A DNA stretch of 64,000 nt from the NCBI RefSeq assembly GCF_002104995.1, contig NW_024468251.1:1488001-1552000 (forward strand), given 5' to 3'. This stretch comes from Linderina pennispora (taxonomy: Eukaryota; Kickxellomycota; Kickxellomycetes; Kickxellales; Kickxellaceae). Shown here one piece after another: positions 33,589 to 44,245 of this stretch. The notes under the pieces were generated by a model. It did no database searches, was not told the DNA's origin, and saw only the letters and a program-made list of their open reading frames with translations. How positions within the stretch are numbered: the first letter of the stretch is position 1; each line of letters starts with the position of its first letter. The position numbers and the translations under genes were made by a program.

Positions 33589-35079
33589 TCAGTGCTGGGG
33601 CTTCTTCAGGCCCGACACGTCAAAGCCGGGCATAGGGAACGATGTGGCAAAGGCCTCAACATCCTTCTGCAGCTGCACGATCTTGTCGTTGTCCTTGGCA
33701 GCGGCCAAAAAGTCCTTGAGCAGCTTGCTGCCGGCCGCCTTCTGCACCTCGTCGGCGATCTCGACGATGCGGTGCAGGAACTCACCCACCTGCACAAAGT
33801 CCTCCTCCTTGAACCCACGCGAGGTCAGCGCCGACGTGCCGATACGCACACCGCCAGGGGTCACGGCGCTCTTGTCGCCGCACACAGAGTTCTTGTTCAG
33901 CGTGATGTTGACAAACTCGCAGATCTTCTCGATCTTGCTGCCCGTCAGGCCCTGCGGCTTCAGGTCCCACAGCACCAGGTGGTTGTCAGAGCCGCCCGAT
34001 GACAGCCGGTAGCCGTGACCCGTCAGCGTCTTGGCCAGGGCCTGCGTGTTGGCGCGCACCTGCTTGGCGTACTGCACAAACTCCGGCGATGCCGCCTGCT
34101 TCAGCGCGACCGCAATACCGGCGATTGTGTTGTTGTGCGGGCCGCCCTGGCACGACGGGAACACCGCCTGGTTGACACGCGCCTCCAGCGACGTCTTGCG
34201 GTCCTCGCCCTCGTGCTTGCGGAAGAAAATCAGACCGGCCCGCGGGCCGCGCAGCGTCTTGTGGGTGGTGGTCGTCACAATGTCGCAGTACTTGAACGGG
34301 CTCTCCTGCTCGCCAGCAGCAACCAGACCGGAGATGTGTGCCATGTCGCACAGCAGATACGCGCTGTGGTTGTCGGCGATCTTGCGCAGACGCGGGTAGT
34401 CAAAGTCCCGCGGGTACGCCGACGCTCCGCAGATCAGCAGCTGCGGCCGGAACAGCAGCGCGTTCTCCTCCAGGCGGTCGTAGTCGATGATGCCCGTCTC
34501 AGAGTCCACGCGGTACGGCATGCTCTGGAAGTAAATCGACGACGACGAGATCTTCTTCTTGTCAGTCTGGTAGCCGTGGGTCAGATGTCCGCCAGACGGC
34601 AGATCAAGACCCATCAGACGGTCGAACGGCTTCAGCAGCGCCGTCAGCGCAGCAAAGTTTCGCCGTCGAGCCAGAGTACGGCTGCACGTTGACTCCCCAC
34701 TCCTTCGGGTCCAGCTTGAATGCCTCCAGCGCGCGCTTCTGGCACAGCGTCTCCAGCTGGTCAACGTACTCGTTGCCACCGTAGTAGCGCGCTCCAGGAA
34801 GTCCCTCAGAGTACTTGTTGGTCAGTGCCGACCCGTTGGCCTCCATCACGGCCTGCGACGTGAAGTTCTCCGAGGCAATCAGCTCGAGTTCAGCAAACTG
34901 ACGGTACTTCTCGTGCTCGATGATCTGTGCGATCTCAGGATCCGCCTCGCTCAGAGGGGTGTTCAGGAAGGCGTTCTATGCGGGATAAGAGAGAAGGAGA
35001 TTGTTATCAGCTACAGCTCCGCAAATTTGCTTCACTGAATGAGCAGCACACTTACATATGATTCGACGGTGCGGGTCAT
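33589..35079 (-). CDS. SHMT: Serine hydroxymethyltransferase (cytosolic type), frame-broken
   Basis: PLP enzyme interconverting serine and glycine while charging tetrahydrofolate. Exon 1 (35079-35056) encodes MTRTVESY; an 80-bp GT-AG intron (35055-34976) follows; exon 2 continues [15 protein letters not shown] and [19 protein letters not shown]. Family motifs include [32 protein letters not shown], the PLP-lysine motif [15 protein letters not shown] and the C-terminal [11 protein letters not shown]. One extra base in the AAA run near 34659 shifts the frame between PYSGS and NFAALTALL. No mitochondrial presequence, so cytosolic. About 480 residues, normal length. A TATA box lies about 110 bp upstream. 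Confidence 0.93.
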
Positions 35080-35188
35080 TTTTTGGTCTTGCTTGAAAAG
35101 CTAGAAAGTGTGGAAAGAGATGGAGATAACGATGATGAGGAGTAATGAAGAAGAAAGTCAGGGGACAGGAGACGAGCAAAGCTCTTGC

Positions 35189-35195
35189 TTTTATA
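35189..35195 (-). promoter_or_regulatory. TATA box of SHMT
   Basis: TATAAAA on the minus strand, about 110 bp before the SHMT ATG, in the context GGCTATAAAAGC. Confidence 0.6.
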
Positions 35196-35199
35196 GCCA

Positions 35200-36376
35200 T
35201 TTATGATACCAGACTCCCTGATCCGAAGCGGTACTACCCGGTATGATAAGTTAACATTGTGAGAAGTTTTTTTGGGGGAGCGATTGTCGATCATGTCGCT
35301 CACTGCCAATTTTCACAGCACAAGCCAAGCTAACCCGGTGGCAGGCTTTCCTGGTAATTAATCATCAGGAGATTACCGGTATCAAGATATCGGCGTCCTC
35401 ACAGCAATCCCACCGCTCCTCACCCCTTGGGAGTAGTGGCTTTGGTCTTCTAGATGCAGCTGGTATTTTGGCTGGTGATTGCTGAGGCACGCACTCTGCA
35501 TGCACCTACACCACACCTGCAAAACCGGATTGGCTATTGCACGCACGATGCAGACCCATACAGACCAAGCAGTCTAGCAATTGACACCTGGCAGGCGCGC
35601 TCCTTGGTAGCACAACGAAATAGTCCAAGGAAATCCGGTATAGCCTTGCAATGGAGCCTAGAATAGGCTGCATTTTCACTGGCTTCTTGCACACCGTTAA
35701 CTGAATCCAGGTCAGACCTGGCCCACTACCTGCAAACACCCACGATTCTTAATTCATTGTTTTGCCTGCATTTGGCAGAGAATGAAGTCGGCTTTTGGAG
35801 TTAGGTAAACCGACTTGGGCGCACCGCAGCCCAAGGTTAGTTACTAATTTCCCTAAATAGTAGATATTGAAGAAATAAAAGGTGTCCTTACTGCATAAGC
35901 TCAGTAGCTGTGGATGCTATGCTCCCGAACTGCCACTAACTGGTGCTGCCATACCTTCAACTTCAATGTATTTGGACTAGTTATGTGCCTTTTATTCAGA
36001 CTAGCAACCACTTCTCTCCTCCCAAACCCCTAGGCTCATGTACTTTCCCGGCTTGAACCTTGCTTTCAGTGCTGCAGCCAGTACATCTGAATACCATTTC
36101 AACTAGCGTGTTTCAATCCTGCCATCTCGCTCATTTGGAACGGAAATCCTGCTATTCCTTTAGTGATACCCCATTAGTAGAAGCTATAAAAAAACACAGC
36201 AAGCAACGAAAGCGAGTAAATCCTTCATTATTGAAAGCGCATCAGGAAATACATGTACATTTGATCCAGCTTTGCAGCTGCTACTATACGCTATAAGTTT
36301 CCGGTACGCCAGAGCCCAGTTCCCTTCAGCTCACTGCTACCTCCAGATGTTTTTTATATGCTGCTTTTGATTCACT
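35200..36376. other. Intergenic region
   Basis: About 1.2 kb without a supported gene. A TATA-like run, TATAAAAAA, near 36185 lies about 190 bp before the LITAF-like gene at 36377. Short ORFs on both strands have no motif. Confidence 0.5.
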
Positions 36377-36791
36377 ATGGACGACACATCTCAGACCTCT
36401 GCGACTTCTGCACCAGAGAGTCCCATGGCCCAGCACTCAGCATCCTCAGAGGCTGCTCCCGTCAAAAAGCCAGCCTATGCCCCTCCTGTAATGACTGCGG
36501 ACAACGTCCCCGTAGAGATGATATGCCCTGACTGCAAGGAAGCGTATCAAATCTGTAGTCTACTCGAGGCTAACTGATGATGCCCGGTTTGCTGCCGGCT
36601 GTCTCGGCTGCTGTGCATATGCCGCTATGCAAGGGTCAGACGAATTCAAGGTCAACCGCCACCACTGCCCGAACTGCGGTATTGAGATTGGCTGCATCGT
36701 TACCACGGCTCACCCAGACGGCACGCAGACATTTCGGGTTCTCAGTCCTGAGGAGGCCAAGGCAACCGAGCCAAAGGTGTTCAAATCATAG
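36377..36791 (+). CDS. LITAF-like zinc-binding membrane protein, frame-broken
   Basis: Small protein with a Ser/Thr/Ala/Pro-rich N-terminal region of about 45 residues, then MICPDCKEAYQ (first Cys pair), a short hydrophobic Cys-rich stretch (GCLGCCAYAAM) and a second Cys pair RHHCPNCGIEIG. This is the LITAF-domain order: CxxC, membrane-associating segment, HxCxxC. LITAF proteins sit on the cytosolic face of endosome or lysosome membranes and act in sorting. The middle segment here is shorter and less hydrophobic than usual. One extra base near 36550 splits the frame between EAYQ and VVYSRLTDDARF; the stop at 36574 is therefore probably false. Tandem with the related gene at 37464. Confidence 0.65.
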
Positions 36792-37463
36792 TCCATAGAA
36801 ATAAACTGGTGAACCAATTGATTGCTTTTTACACATGTCTTGTAGGCATATAGCTTGGTGTCTGCATGTACTCACCAACAGCGACGTTTAGCCTTTCCGC
36901 AGATGGGCACAGCAGCAGAAATGTGTATGAGGATGCAGGGAGGTGGGGAAAGGAGTGAGAACCTCTGCATGGTCCTCGACCGCGGCCCTTGTCTATCGGT
37001 GATGTAAACGCCTTTCCTGATAGGGGAATGGGGCACCGGTCTGGGTTTCACGCTGGAATCCCTTTGATTTGTGCTGAGGATTGCTGTGGTGTGGATAGGC
37101 AGCCCAAAATGGGGGAGCTGGTGGTCTGACAAGTAGCTGCATTTAGAAATCACCAAGCAAAGAAATCAGCGTTTTTTTTTGTCACGAAAAGGATGCATAT
37201 TTGCTGCTCTGCAAATCCCCAGGTAAAAAATGGACTTTTTCCTGCAATTTTCTTTCAGGACAGTGTGCGCAGCGACTGGCATCAGCGTGGTTGCTGTTGT
37301 TTTCGAAATATCAGCGAAAAGGTGGTACAGCGACTGGCTCAGCACCATATAAGCAGCCGTCCATGTGTCCTGGTGGCGAAGGGCCTCAACAGCCTGCTCC
37401 CTCCCTCTCCTTGTCTCCACGAACACCCTATATTTTCCAACTACTAGCTAATCTCATACAAAA
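36792..37463. other. Intergenic; promoter of second LITAF-like gene
   Basis: No gene is supported. A TATA-like CATATAAG at 37346-37353 lies about 110 bp before the next ATG. Confidence 0.45.
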
Positions 37464-37888
37464 ATGAGCGCCACTAACGAGAAGAGTATCCCGTATACCG
37501 AGGAGCCAGCTGTCAGTAATCCCCCGCCGCCTACAACCCCGAGACTTCGACGCCTGCTGCCCAGCCGGCTCAGGGGGCAACAGGTACCCGTGCAACATAC
37601 GCTGCGCCGCAGATGCATATCGACAGCATCCCGGCCCAGGTACACTGTCCGAAATGCAACAAGGATGGGCTTTCCAAGGTGGAGCGCGAGATGAGCACAT
37701 CAACTCTGGTCGCAGCCATCGCCGTGTGCTGCATCTGCTGGCCGGCCGGGTGCTACATGTGCCTGTCGGACTCGATGAAGGAGAACCACCACAAGTGCTC
37801 CAGCTGCGGCCATGACATGGGCAAGATCGTCACTGTTACCAGTGTTGCCCCAGCCGCCCCGGAACCTGATTCAAAGCCAAGCGTCTAA
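37464..37888 (+). CDS. LITAF-domain protein, frame-broken
   Basis: About 141 residues. A Pro/Ala/Thr-rich head (MSATNEKSIPYTEEPAVSN, later NPETSTPAAQPAQG) leads to the LITAF domain: VHCPKCNKDG, hydrophobic LVAAIAVCCICWPAGCYMC, and HHKCSSCGHDMG. The Cys knuckles and central Trp-Pro within the hydrophobic segment are typical. A late-endosomal membrane role is inferred from the family. The frame changes in the C5 run at 37521-37525; one missing or two extra bases would explain it. The two LITAF-like genes lie in tandem on the same strand. Confidence 0.75.
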
Positions 37889-38340
37889 GAGTTTTCCGTT
37901 AGTATGTTACTCATAATGGCTACTGCCGCAAAGTTCTGCTTATATACTAGCTGCTTTGCCGGTATATGTGGCCACGGCTCGAATTATCGATAATATACTC
38001 GCCAGGGATGCCTTTACCGCGCAACTGTCGAACATAAACACTGGCAATTAGCCATGGTGTCCTCTTAATGGCTACGCCACGCAGCTGTTGGGAACTGCGA
38101 ACACGTACACTCTGTTTGCAGCTCAGTCTTTTGGCTCACTGCAAGCAGGTGGCACGGGATTCTGCGCGCCTATGCATGTGTGAAAAGCAGTGCATTTCCC
38201 CCTCCATTGTGTAGCAAAAGTGAGCTAATGAGGGTGGGTGGGGCTGACAACCGTCTTGCAAGGCTATCTCCACTTGTCGGCTCAAGTTTCCAGTTGTCCC
38301 TCTCCTCTCCTCTCCATTTTTCTGTTCTAAACTACAAGCG
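37889..38340. other. Intergenic region
   Basis: No gene or RNA recognised; a CT-rich stretch precedes the next start at 38341. Confidence 0.5.
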
Positions 38341-39995
38341 ATGCACCCCCTGGATATGGACGAGGCAGTACTGAGGATGTATATAGATGGCCTCTGCAGG
38401 GAGTCGCTGCGCAAAACCTCAACGATGGAAGAATATGACCGCGTTATTGATTTCATCAACAGCTACCCCAAGATGCATGTTTGGATTCCGGATGATACCT
38501 TCAGTGTCCTCTTCCTGCAGTGCACAGTTGAGTGTGTGTGTGCAAAGTCTAGCTGCTTAAAGAGCCACAAGAGGCGCTGGAAGTCAAACGTCAATTCTCT
38601 TGCAGCAAAGGGCAAGCTCCACCTGGTGACCGAGTTCAGGATAGTCATGACTGACGAGAGCAAGCAGCCACTGGATCTCAGCAAGGCAGTACTGGTGATA
38701 GTGCCGGGTATCTCCAGCGTTGTGTCCAATGTGTCCTCCATTGTGATGGTTGGCAATGGTGCGTTTGAGGCTGGCTCATTACAGACACTGAGGCAGATGC
38801 GTAGCGAGGCCGAGGAGGCAGCAGACACCATCCATCGGACATTTCAGAATGTCAGCAGCCTTCGGCTCTACAGTCCCAACCACACCGGCGACGATTCCCC
38901 CTGTGCGACTGATATTCCTGACTACGTTTGGTATTTTCTGGCGTTTACTCACCGAGAAATACAGGTCACAGCTTGAGCATGCCGACGTGCTTACGCCTTT
39001 ATCCAACGAACTGGTCGGCTTTTGCCAGAATCTGACAACGCTGAGGCTTAACTCTGCGTGTCTTCAGATGAACGCTGACTTGCCAGGCATTCCCACTCAC
39101 TGCCTTCGCGAACTCGATCTCTACCGGATCGTGCACATGTTCCCATGGCGACTGTTTAATATGTCCAAAGGTGTTGTTGACTTTTCCAACCTCGAGTCAC
39201 TGACAGTGGAGTTCGTGTGGTCACCCGACCAGCCAGCATCTTTTCCAGGCGAAGGCAATGATATCGTGTTTGGCTCGCTGGAGACCCTGAAAGTGTGCGG
39301 ATCGGGATTGGTGTATCTAGATTTCTACACGTTCTTCATTGGAAACCCAATCACAAAGCTGAGCATATCCGAGGACCCCGCCTACTACTCAAGCATCGAC
39401 TTTAGCATCCTTAAAGATATCAAGCAGCTGAGAGTCGGTCACCCCACCGGATACCCACAGTTCATGGGCAGGTACTCAGTCGCCGCAATTGAATCGCTGT
39501 TTGAGAGCCAAAGCACAGTGGAGGAAGCAGTTATCGATGGCCTTCTGTATCCTATCCCGGTACTTACGCCATGGGCGAATCTATGTTCGCTCCACTTCCT
39601 CGTCAGCATCGCTGACACAAATTGCATGACCAGCCTGTTGTTCCAGCTTCCGTCCCTTCAGAAACTGACGGTTGTGAGCTACTCGATGGACCGCAACGAC
39701 GCAGAGGACATGCTGTTTGCTGACCAGGCTGTGAATTTTCAAAACGTCGACGATATGCTTGACCCAGACGACCGGTTCCCCATCAATGAGAGCCTGTTGC
39801 AGCTCAACCTCTATGCATATACGGGATTTGACTGGTTTGGTCTATACACACTAGTATGCTGTCTGCCAAACATTAGCTGACCTTGGCGTGAATAGCCAAT
39901 ATGTAGCGAAAATGGGTGTGCTCCTCAGCTGCTTTGACAAAGAAGCTAGGTACGTCAAGGTCCACAGGTTCTCGGGCAGTCTTCGGACTAACTGA
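38341..39995 (+). CDS. F-box/LRR-like repeat protein, frame-broken
   Basis: A solenoid-type protein of about 550 residues with many leucine-rich segments (VSSLRLYSP, LTTLRLNSACLQM, LRELDLYRIV, LESLTVEFVW, LETLKVCGSG, ITKLSISED, LQKLTVVSYS). The N-terminal 60 residues are helical (YDRVIDFINSYP) but lack a clear F-box. Two single-base forward frame shifts occur. One is near 38934, joining DIPDY to FWRLLTEKYRSQ. The other, at about 39875, extends the protein past an apparent stop with LADLGVNSQYVAKMG to a stop at 39993. The general plan is like the gene at 1468-3399, suggesting the same lineage-expanded family. Function unknown. Confidence 0.65.
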
Positions 39996-40261
39996 AACCA
40001 AAAGAGCTGCTGTCTGAGCCGCCAGAGATGCTAAGCATGTAAGCATCGCGTTTCCCAGATCACTGCAGGCGAATGACCCTGCTTCCTCCGTTGCCACTTC
40101 ATGTGCAGCCGCCTAGATCATCTCTTTTGACAGCACCACCTTCATATGCCTATACATATTAAGTGTACGATCCCATGCTTCACAAGCGATGGCTGTCGAG
40201 TGGGTATGAGGAATTTTAAAAGATATACAGAAAATGCTAGGACTGGGGAGAAGTAGCCCAG

Positions 40262-40908
40262 CTAGTTGCTGGGGGTATCAGCAGCGACATACTCTTCTAG
40301 CAGTTTCTGGCACTCGGCCAGTAGCGCCTCGATTGTCAGCCAACTCGGCTGTCAGACGCTTGTTCTCTTTCATAACCGCCTCCATATCATCCATCGGTAC
40401 ACGCTCATCAATGAGCTCATCGATCTGCTTTCCTTGCTCCCGAATCATCTTGTCCTTTTCGCGCAGCCTGTCCTCCGCAGCCTTGAGGTCTGCCTTTGCT
40501 TCAGCAAGCTGGTGCCGCAGTGTGATAACCTCTGTCTCTGACCGCTTCAGCTTTGACTGTAGGCTCGCCAGCTGTTTCTCTGCAGCCACTTGGTCAGGCT
40601 GCAGTGCAGTGTCGTCCGATCTGGCCGATAGTTGCCGGTCGACTTCGCTCTGCGGATTGGTTGCGTCCATGCCCCGGTCAAACGGGTTATCGCCCAACGA
40701 CACCGGCAATTCGCTCTTGGCTGGCTTTTTTGATTCCTTCTCTGGGAGACCAGACGTGATTTGGTTCTGCAGATTCAGCGGCTGCTCAGAGAACACTTTG
40801 GTGACCTGGCGTCTGGTCTGCTTCACTGGTCTCTGCTTGTGGTAGGTCTCGGCCAGCTCTGCACGCGTGTTCGGCCTAAAGTGTCTCGGCTGAACGGTTC
40901 TCGCTCAT
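40262..40908 (-). CDS. Coiled-coil protein of unknown function, frame-broken
   Basis: About 215 residues. A basic N-terminal segment (FRPNTRAELAETYHKQR and VKQTRRQV) is followed by a polar linker and, from about residue 110, a long heptad-rich coiled coil (KQLASLQSKLKRSETEVITL and onwards). The ORF as read has false ends on both sides. One extra base near 40889 hides the true ATG at 40908 (MSENRS), and one near 40330 hides the real C-terminus (EALLAECQKLLEEYVAADT, stop at 40262). No family recognised. Confidence 0.55.
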
Positions 40909-41042
40909 TGTTAAAATAGCAGCTGAAATTAACGCGTGATGCGTTTATTGTCAATTAAAAATGTTTTTCAGAAAGGCAAGAAGTAGCCACGCCTGCACGC
41001 TCACACACGCTCAAACCAGAGGGTCTCGTCACGTGCGTATAT

Positions 41043-42199
41043 CTACCGCTGGCCAATGGCTGGCCTGCGCCAGAGATGGAACAGGTGGTCGTAGAACGAG
41101 CAGGTGCCAACCAGCCAGTCCTTGGCTGGACCACGGTTGAACTGGCACCAGTCAGCGCCGTAGGCAATCGAACCATGCTCCATGAACGACGTGGTTAGCT
41201 CGACATTGACACTGGGCCTACCGACTATCCGGCAGCGGAACCTTTGCGCTCCTCTCTAGCCCATCCACATCTACATCCAGGATATGGAAGCCCCCATACA
41301 TTCCTGCGACCAGCAGCTGAGTGGGCTCCGTTGGATGCCACTTTAGTCGCCACACACCACCACCGACGCTGTGCTCAGCCAGTGGAGCCCTCATTGAACG
41401 CGTATCCCAGATCCATTACATTTTCATCATAGCTGCCGGTGGCGAGCAAGTGCTGCCGGTGGAAGTTGGAGTGGATGCTGCACACGCCGGCCACGTGCCG
41501 CTTCGACGAGAAGATCGGGGATGATCCGACCGGATCCATGCGCAGATCCCAGCCCTTGAACACGGCATCGTCGCCGCCGGAGAACACGACCGACGTATTC
41601 CAATAATCAAACGACGTGATCCATGCCTCAAACCCGTGTGCGTGCCACGGCTCACTGCTCTCTAGGTCGCCCGACTCGCGCATCTGAAGAAGCCTTAGCG
41701 ATCCGTCACTCTGCGAAGTCATGATCCGAGGCTGGCTCTCTTGTATCAGCCGATTCGACCAGTCCAACGACAGACACATGCTGCTGTCGGATGTCGGCCC
41801 CGCTGTCTTGATTAGTGGTTTGAGGAATTGCGAGTCACTGGTGTTATCTGCCTCGTACACTGCCATGTCGCCATCAGACAGTGCCAATCCCACCAGGGCC
41901 TTCCCGTTGACCTTGTTGTAGCTCCACTTGACATCAAAGATCGCGCTAGTCTCGATCCGCTGCTGCTCAACCACCGACATTGACCCGTCGGCGTTATCCT
42001 GCGCATCGCAGACATAAAGACGGCCGATGCGCCTGGCGTCGGCCGATGTCAAGCTCTGGTCGTCGGAGGCTTTTTCACCATTGGCTTTCAGGAGCTGATA
42101 GGTTCCAAGCAGGAACCGCTGCGAGTCGTCAAACGGGAAGAACTCGACACAGTCGGAGCTGTATACCGGATCAAAAGAGGCGAGTGAAGCAGGTTCCAT
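41043..42199 (-). CDS. DPH7: Diphthine methyltransferase DPH7 (WDR85), frame-broken
   Basis: WD40 protein that demethylates diphthine on elongation factor 2 in diphthamide synthesis. It starts [20 protein letters not shown] and has the family's early LLGTYQL, then [20 protein letters not shown] and [17 protein letters not shown]. Later come [20 protein letters not shown] and, after one extra base near 41416, ENVWIWDTR and [11 protein letters not shown]. After a second extra base near 41221 the protein ends [11 protein letters not shown] and [11 protein letters not shown], both characteristic of DPH7. Without correction the gene would lose its last blades. Confidence 0.85.
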
Positions 42200-42340
42200 T
42201 ACAAAAACATACAGGCCAAAATATGCGTATAAAACCAGACCACTCTCCGATCCGTGGTTTTGTGCACCGGTACGCATGGTGTGTATTATACAGACGGCAT
42301 ATGGATGGGTTCAAAGTCTGCTAATTACAAAGATGGACTA

Positions 42341-43114
42341 TCATAGCGACTTGCTCTTGCTCTTCTTTTCTGACTTGTCCTTCTTGGACTTCTTTTCCTT
42401 CTTATGTTTCTTGCCCTTGGACTCCTTGTCCTTATGTTTCTTGTCCTTGGATTTTTTTTCCTTCTTGTGTTTCTTGTCCTTTTTCTTCTTTCCCTCACTC
42501 TCGCTCGTATCACGCTTCCGCTTCGACTGTGTCATGATCTGGCTCTGCGCCTCTCCACGCAATGCTGCCTCAATCATGGCTGCAACTTCTGGCCGAGGCA
42601 TCCCGTCGCCGTTGACCCTCGCCAGTTTGCCATTCTGCTCCGCCCGGGCCCCTTTCCTCGCCATCCGCCCCTCACACGCCGCAAACAGCTCTGCGTCGCT
42701 AATAGTCACACCCAAATGCACGTCGCCATCCCGCACCAGCAGTGTCCGGTCCACAGGCCCGCCCTGCGCCTTGGGTGTGCTGGCCCCCGACTGGCCCACC
42801 GGTGTATCGGTCGCCGATTTCACAAACATGCCCTTGTACTCGGATAGTGTGTCGGGCTGAGCGGCAGCTTCGGCAACCTTGGCTGCATATTCGGGGTCCT
42901 CTTCGGGCTGCGGGGTACTGGTGCCGCTGGCTTTGTTGTAGAGATGGTCCCACCAGTTGCTGGTCCATTGGCTGGCGTCCGATCCAATACCGCGGTTGTC
43001 GGTGCGCCGTGAGACGGTGATAGCACGCTTGATACCTGTCTTTTCTTTGCCCAGGCCCTCACCCTGTTTCCAGCCATACTTGGCCAGCTGTTGCTCTGCG
43101 AAGCTAGATATCAT
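42341..43114 (-). CDS. GPATCH4: G-patch protein, GPATCH4-like
   Basis: A 257-residue nucleolar-type protein. The N-terminal G-patch motif FAEQQLAKYGWKQGEGLGK begins at residue 5, followed by the GPATCH4-like WWDHLYNKA. A middle region with VRDGDVHLGVTISDAELFAA and a very Lys-rich tail (repeated KKHKKEKKS, about 65 residues) completes the family layout. G-patch proteins usually activate DEAH helicases; GPATCH4 acts with DHX15 in ribosome and snRNA maturation. I use the ATG at 43114; a pyrimidine-AG before it could be a splice acceptor, so a short upstream exon is possible. Confidence 0.8.
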   Translation of the reverse strand: MISSFAEQQLAKYGWKQGEGLGKEKTGIKRAITVSRRTDNRGIGSDASQWTSNWWDHLYNKASGTSTPQPEEDPEYAAKVAEAAAQPDTLSEYKGMFVKSATDTPVGQSGASTPKAQGGPVDRTLLVRDGDVHLGVTISDAELFAACEGRMARKGARAEQNGKLARVNGDGMPRPEVAAMIEAALRGEAQSQIMTQSKRKRDTSESEGKKKKDKKHKKEKKSKDKKHKDKESKGKKHKKEKKSKKDKSEKKSKSKSL

Positions 43115-43430
43115 TATGTGCTGCAAAGTAGCAATGTAAAAGAAATATGTAGAGCAGGAGAGCTGAGAACATGCAGCGGCCTTGTGGCCACGGAGCCTAA
43201 GAAAAAATAAAATAAACTGTTGATTAGATTTCAGATATCAGAGATTTGGAATCAGCACGTATGGCCAGATTCGAGACCATCAGTAAAAAGAGCGTGAAAG
43301 CAGAGCAGATAACACTCGGCAGTACTAGCAGTCGCAGTTCGAATTCCGTTTCAATTCGACGTTTTTCCTTTTGCTCTTTCTTTGTTCTGACAAGTATTTT
43401 TTTTTCTTAAAATTAAGCAGACTTTTAACA

Positions 43431-43675
43431 ATGGGTATTCTTGACAAGCAGCGTTTCTACCACGTACGTATACGACTGAATTCAGCATCAGACAGCAGTG
43501 ATTTCGTTTGACTAATCCATGCTCATTTTTATAGAACGGCCACTCGCCCATTTACCTGCGTACTGCCGGCTCGCGCCTTGTTGTCCGCGGCATCTTTGGT
43601 CTGATTATCGGCGGCACCCTGCTGTCGGTCGTCCAGCTCGGTCGCGTGATCGGCGGTGCTAAGCCCAGCAAATAG
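43431..43675 (+). CDS. Cytochrome c oxidase subunit 7A-like small protein
   Basis: A 57-residue two-exon gene too short to stand out as an ORF. Exon 1 (43431-43463) encodes MGILDKQRFYH; a 71-bp GT-AG intron (43464-43534) follows; exon 2 (43535-43675) encodes NGHSPIYLRTAGSRLVVRG, then one transmembrane helix (IFGLIIGGTLLSVVQL) and a short polar tail. The layout xxPIYLRxxGxRLxxR followed by a single helix fits COX7A of the inner-membrane complex IV. The exact family is inferred from layout, so another small respiratory subunit is possible. Confidence 0.6.
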
Positions 43676-44002
43676 ACTGGTATAAACAGATATCTGTGGC
43701 TCTACATAGAATAAGCAGCCGAGGGATGTGGATCGCGACGTTCGTTTGTATACCCCACGGGTTGTCGTTTTCTGGTGCGAGATGTGGGCGTGTTTTGAAA
43801 TAAATCCATGATTATCCCTCAAGCCCTAGGTATATGTTAGTAGGGAGTACTTGTAAATGGAGTTTGTCACAATGTGGACGATGATTTTACTTTGTGCTGT
43901 GAAAAAGGATGCCATATCCATTTGTGGTAATATTGAAAATGAGAGGTTGCAAACACAGAGTACATTGATTGGTAACAATTAAGTTATTAAATGACTTAGT
44001 AT
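43676..44002. other. Intergenic, AT-rich
   Basis: No supported gene; the region runs into the LTR copy at 44003. Confidence 0.5.
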
Positions 44003-44245
44003 TGTTGTGTTTGTTGAATATGTGGGGATTTTAAAAGTTATATTTAATACAGAAGAAAAGAGAGAAAAGGGAATAGATGAGTTGCACAGGGGAGTTTTCA
44101 ATACAGCTACCTGTGCAGCTTACCAGAGGCTAGATTCTACCTCCATATTGTAGGCTATAGTAGGGCTCTTGTTGGCACCTAGTTTGCTGTCACCTAATTC
44201 AGCTGACATGTTGATATCAGGGACAGCTGCAGTGGGCATGCAACA
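44003..44245 (-). mobile_element. Solo LTR, copy 2 (CpG-free)
   Basis: A 243-bp unit homologous over its full length to the element at 3644-3884, in the opposite orientation. On the minus strand it starts TGTTG and ends CAACA, and it is flanked by ATAC on that strand (GTAT at 43999-44002 and 44246-44249 on the plus strand). It contains no CpG at all. Sites that are CpG in copy 1 are nearly always TpG or CpA here, the signature of methylated-cytosine deamination. Confidence 0.75.

Noticed and set aside
43325-43365. tRNA-like T-loop (GTTCGAATTCC)
   Set aside because: No matching T-stem, anticodon arm or acceptor stem can be formed around it. No other tRNA-like structure was found in the window.
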